NCBI GenBank assembly: GCA_024641705.1
Contig: JAHECO010000004.1
Location: forward strand, 62,001-126,000
DNA: 64,000 bases
Source: Candidatus Kryptoniota bacterium
GTDB lineage: Bacteria; Bacteroidota; Ignavibacteria; Kryptoniales; JAKASW01
Direction: 5' to 3'
Below the pieces are notes generated by a model. The model ran no database searches, was not told the DNA's origin, and saw only the letters and a program-made list of their open reading frames with translations. Position 1 is the stretch's first letter. Every line of letters begins with the position of its first letter. Made by a program: the position numbers and the translations under genes. Below, piece after piece: positions 63,111 to 64,000 of this stretch.

Positions 63111-64000
63111 TCATCGGATCTCTCCCTTCGCTGTTATGAATCTCATAGCGTCGATTGCACTTTTGCCGGTGGCAAGCAGCCAGACCACAAGCAATACCGC
63201 GCTGATGCTGATCTGAATTATGGAATTCCCTGCCGTCAGAAAGTTTGCGATAACCATCAACGTTGCTACGAAGACGGTACCGGTCTGAACTCGAAAGAAA
63301 TCGGCATCGACGATCGGCTGGTATCTGTTCAGCAGAACCACATAAACGACAAACGCTGTCACCTGTCCGGCCGCCAGGCCGATCGGTAGCGCGTAATAAG
63401 ACACCAGGTGGACGAGAGGGAGCAATGATATTCCGAAGACGGCGATGAATGTGATGGAAGCATAGAAGAGGAATCGCCCTTTCTTTATCGCCATTGCAGA
63501 CATGCCGAGTTCTGTAGTAAGCAGCGAGGCGTAGTAAAAAGGGAAAAGGCTGAGGAACAACAGGAACATCGTGGCGACTCCGCCGGGCGGTACTTTTCCG
63601 GCGAACAGCACCCCGAACAAATTCTGGAACACCAGGACAGTCGCGAAAACAGTCCCGACGAACAGAATAACGCTGCTCCTCACCGTCTTGAGGAGGAGCC
63701 CTTTTATATCTCCAAATTTCCGCCGGGATGCGGACTCTGATGATTTTATGTAGAAGATCTGGGCAAGCGGGGAGTTTGTCGTTCCGAGAAGGACGGTTAT
63801 GATTTTGTCGGCATAGCTGTAAAGCGTCAGGAAACCCGACGGGAAGTAGGAGAGCACGGTCGTCGTCAGCGGACCACGGAGCATATGTATGATGTTCGCG
63901 CCGCGGACGGGTATGTTCTTCAGGAGGAGGTAAGAGAGGTCCTTCTGACCGAGTGGATTCGCAAATCTGGCCCCCACTTTTAACTTGCAGTAAGCGAACA
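63111..64000 (-). CDS. Polysaccharide flippase (Wzx/MurJ-like), C-terminal part
   Basis: The frame is open to the window edge; the visible 296 residues form about eight membrane helices (LLLKNIPVRGANIIHM, VILFVGTVFATVLVF, MFLLFLSLFPFYYASLL, ISLLPLVHLVSYYALPIGLAAG). The layout matches the MOP flippase superfamily, which moves lipid-linked oligosaccharides across the inner membrane. The N-terminal part is beyond 64000. Wzx-type is favoured over MurJ by the surrounding glycosyltransferases. Confidence 0.78.
   Translation of the reverse strand, partial: FAYCKLKVGARFANPLGQKDLSYLLLKNIPVRGANIIHMLRGPLTTTVLSYFPSGFLTLYSYADKIITVLLGTTNSPLAQIFYIKSSESASRRKFGDIKGLLLKTVRSSVILFVGTVFATVLVFQNLFGVLFAGKVPPGGVATMFLLFLSLFPFYYASLLTTELGMSAMAIKKGRFLFYASITFIAVFGISLLPLVHLVSYYALPIGLAAGQVTAFVVYVVLLNRYQPIVDADFFRVQTGTVFVATLMVIANFLTAGNSIIQISISAVLLVVWLLATGKSAIDAMRFITAKGEIR

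Overview
The window is a 64 kb stretch of a bacterial chromosome with moderately high GC and almost wall-to-wall genes. A protein with a type IX secretion (T9SS) C-terminal sorting domain of the YKLYNNFPNPFNPST kind at 15682-16350, a PL10 pectate lyase, a GH35 galactosidase and sigma-70-like promoters (TTGNNN, 17 bp, TAAATT) together point to the Fibrobacteres-Chlorobi-Bacteroidetes group, most likely an Ignavibacteria/Kryptonia-like heterotroph rather than a typical Bacteroides relative. The species cannot be named from the sequence, and no rRNA, convincing tRNA, phage or CRISPR array was seen.

Layout. 1-1761 (minus): a helix-turn-helix/receiver response regulator and a membrane sensor that runs off the left edge. 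1996-4524 (plus): an Rrf2 iron-sulfur regulator, a NapH-like membrane polyferredoxin and a YwiC-like membrane protein. 4577-7633 (minus): a secreted GH35 enzyme. 8098-10126: a PfkB sugar kinase overlapping mtnA. 10372-16350: a locus of secreted proteins in which a Zn-peptidase-like (LAS/M15 fold) C-terminal domain and a partner protein occur as a tandemly duplicated cassette, followed by a T9SS cargo protein. 17257-19118: an ABC-2 transporter. 19170-20363: a Schlafen-type AlbA_2 protein. 20982-21315: remains of a PIN toxin-antitoxin pair. 21620-24263: recO and an HtrA protease. 24688-28848: a small pectin-related group (cupin, PL10 lyase, broken esterase) and an MFS transporter. 28936-37786 (minus): a long run HAD phosphatase - PgpH-like HD phosphohydrolase (frameshifted) - xerD - M50 protease - lysC - lysA - asd, the last three giving the aspartate branch towards lysine. 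38073-44170 (plus): pfkA, a TatT-associated TRAP transporter (tatT-dctP-dctQ-dctM), a methyltransferase and a metallophosphoesterase. 44304-50856: an outer-surface protein candidate, typA (minus), a DUF488 protein, amtB, a small zinc-ribbon protein and arfB. 50860-64000: a D-2-hydroxyacid dehydrogenase and a polysaccharide-assembly region with heparinase-like protein, FkbM methyltransferase, two GT4 and one GT2 glycosyltransferases, three consecutive SDR sugar-nucleotide enzymes, a LamG protein and a flippase cut by the right edge.

The non-coding gaps are unusually rich in dispersed repeats. A 129-bp element with GAGG(C/T)TGTCC terminal inverted repeats occurs three times with no difference that I can find (17026, 20444, 24294), and at least three other palindromic repeat families recur. 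The gap-rich zone 10-28 kb also holds most of the broken genes, which marks it as the plastic part of the window; the metabolic blocks on its right are orderly.

The most interesting items are the duplicated peptidase-like/partner cassette with an almost identical 224-bp core, the identical 129-bp MITE-like elements, and a 35-bp tandem duplication that frameshifts the PgpH-like gene inside its HD domain.
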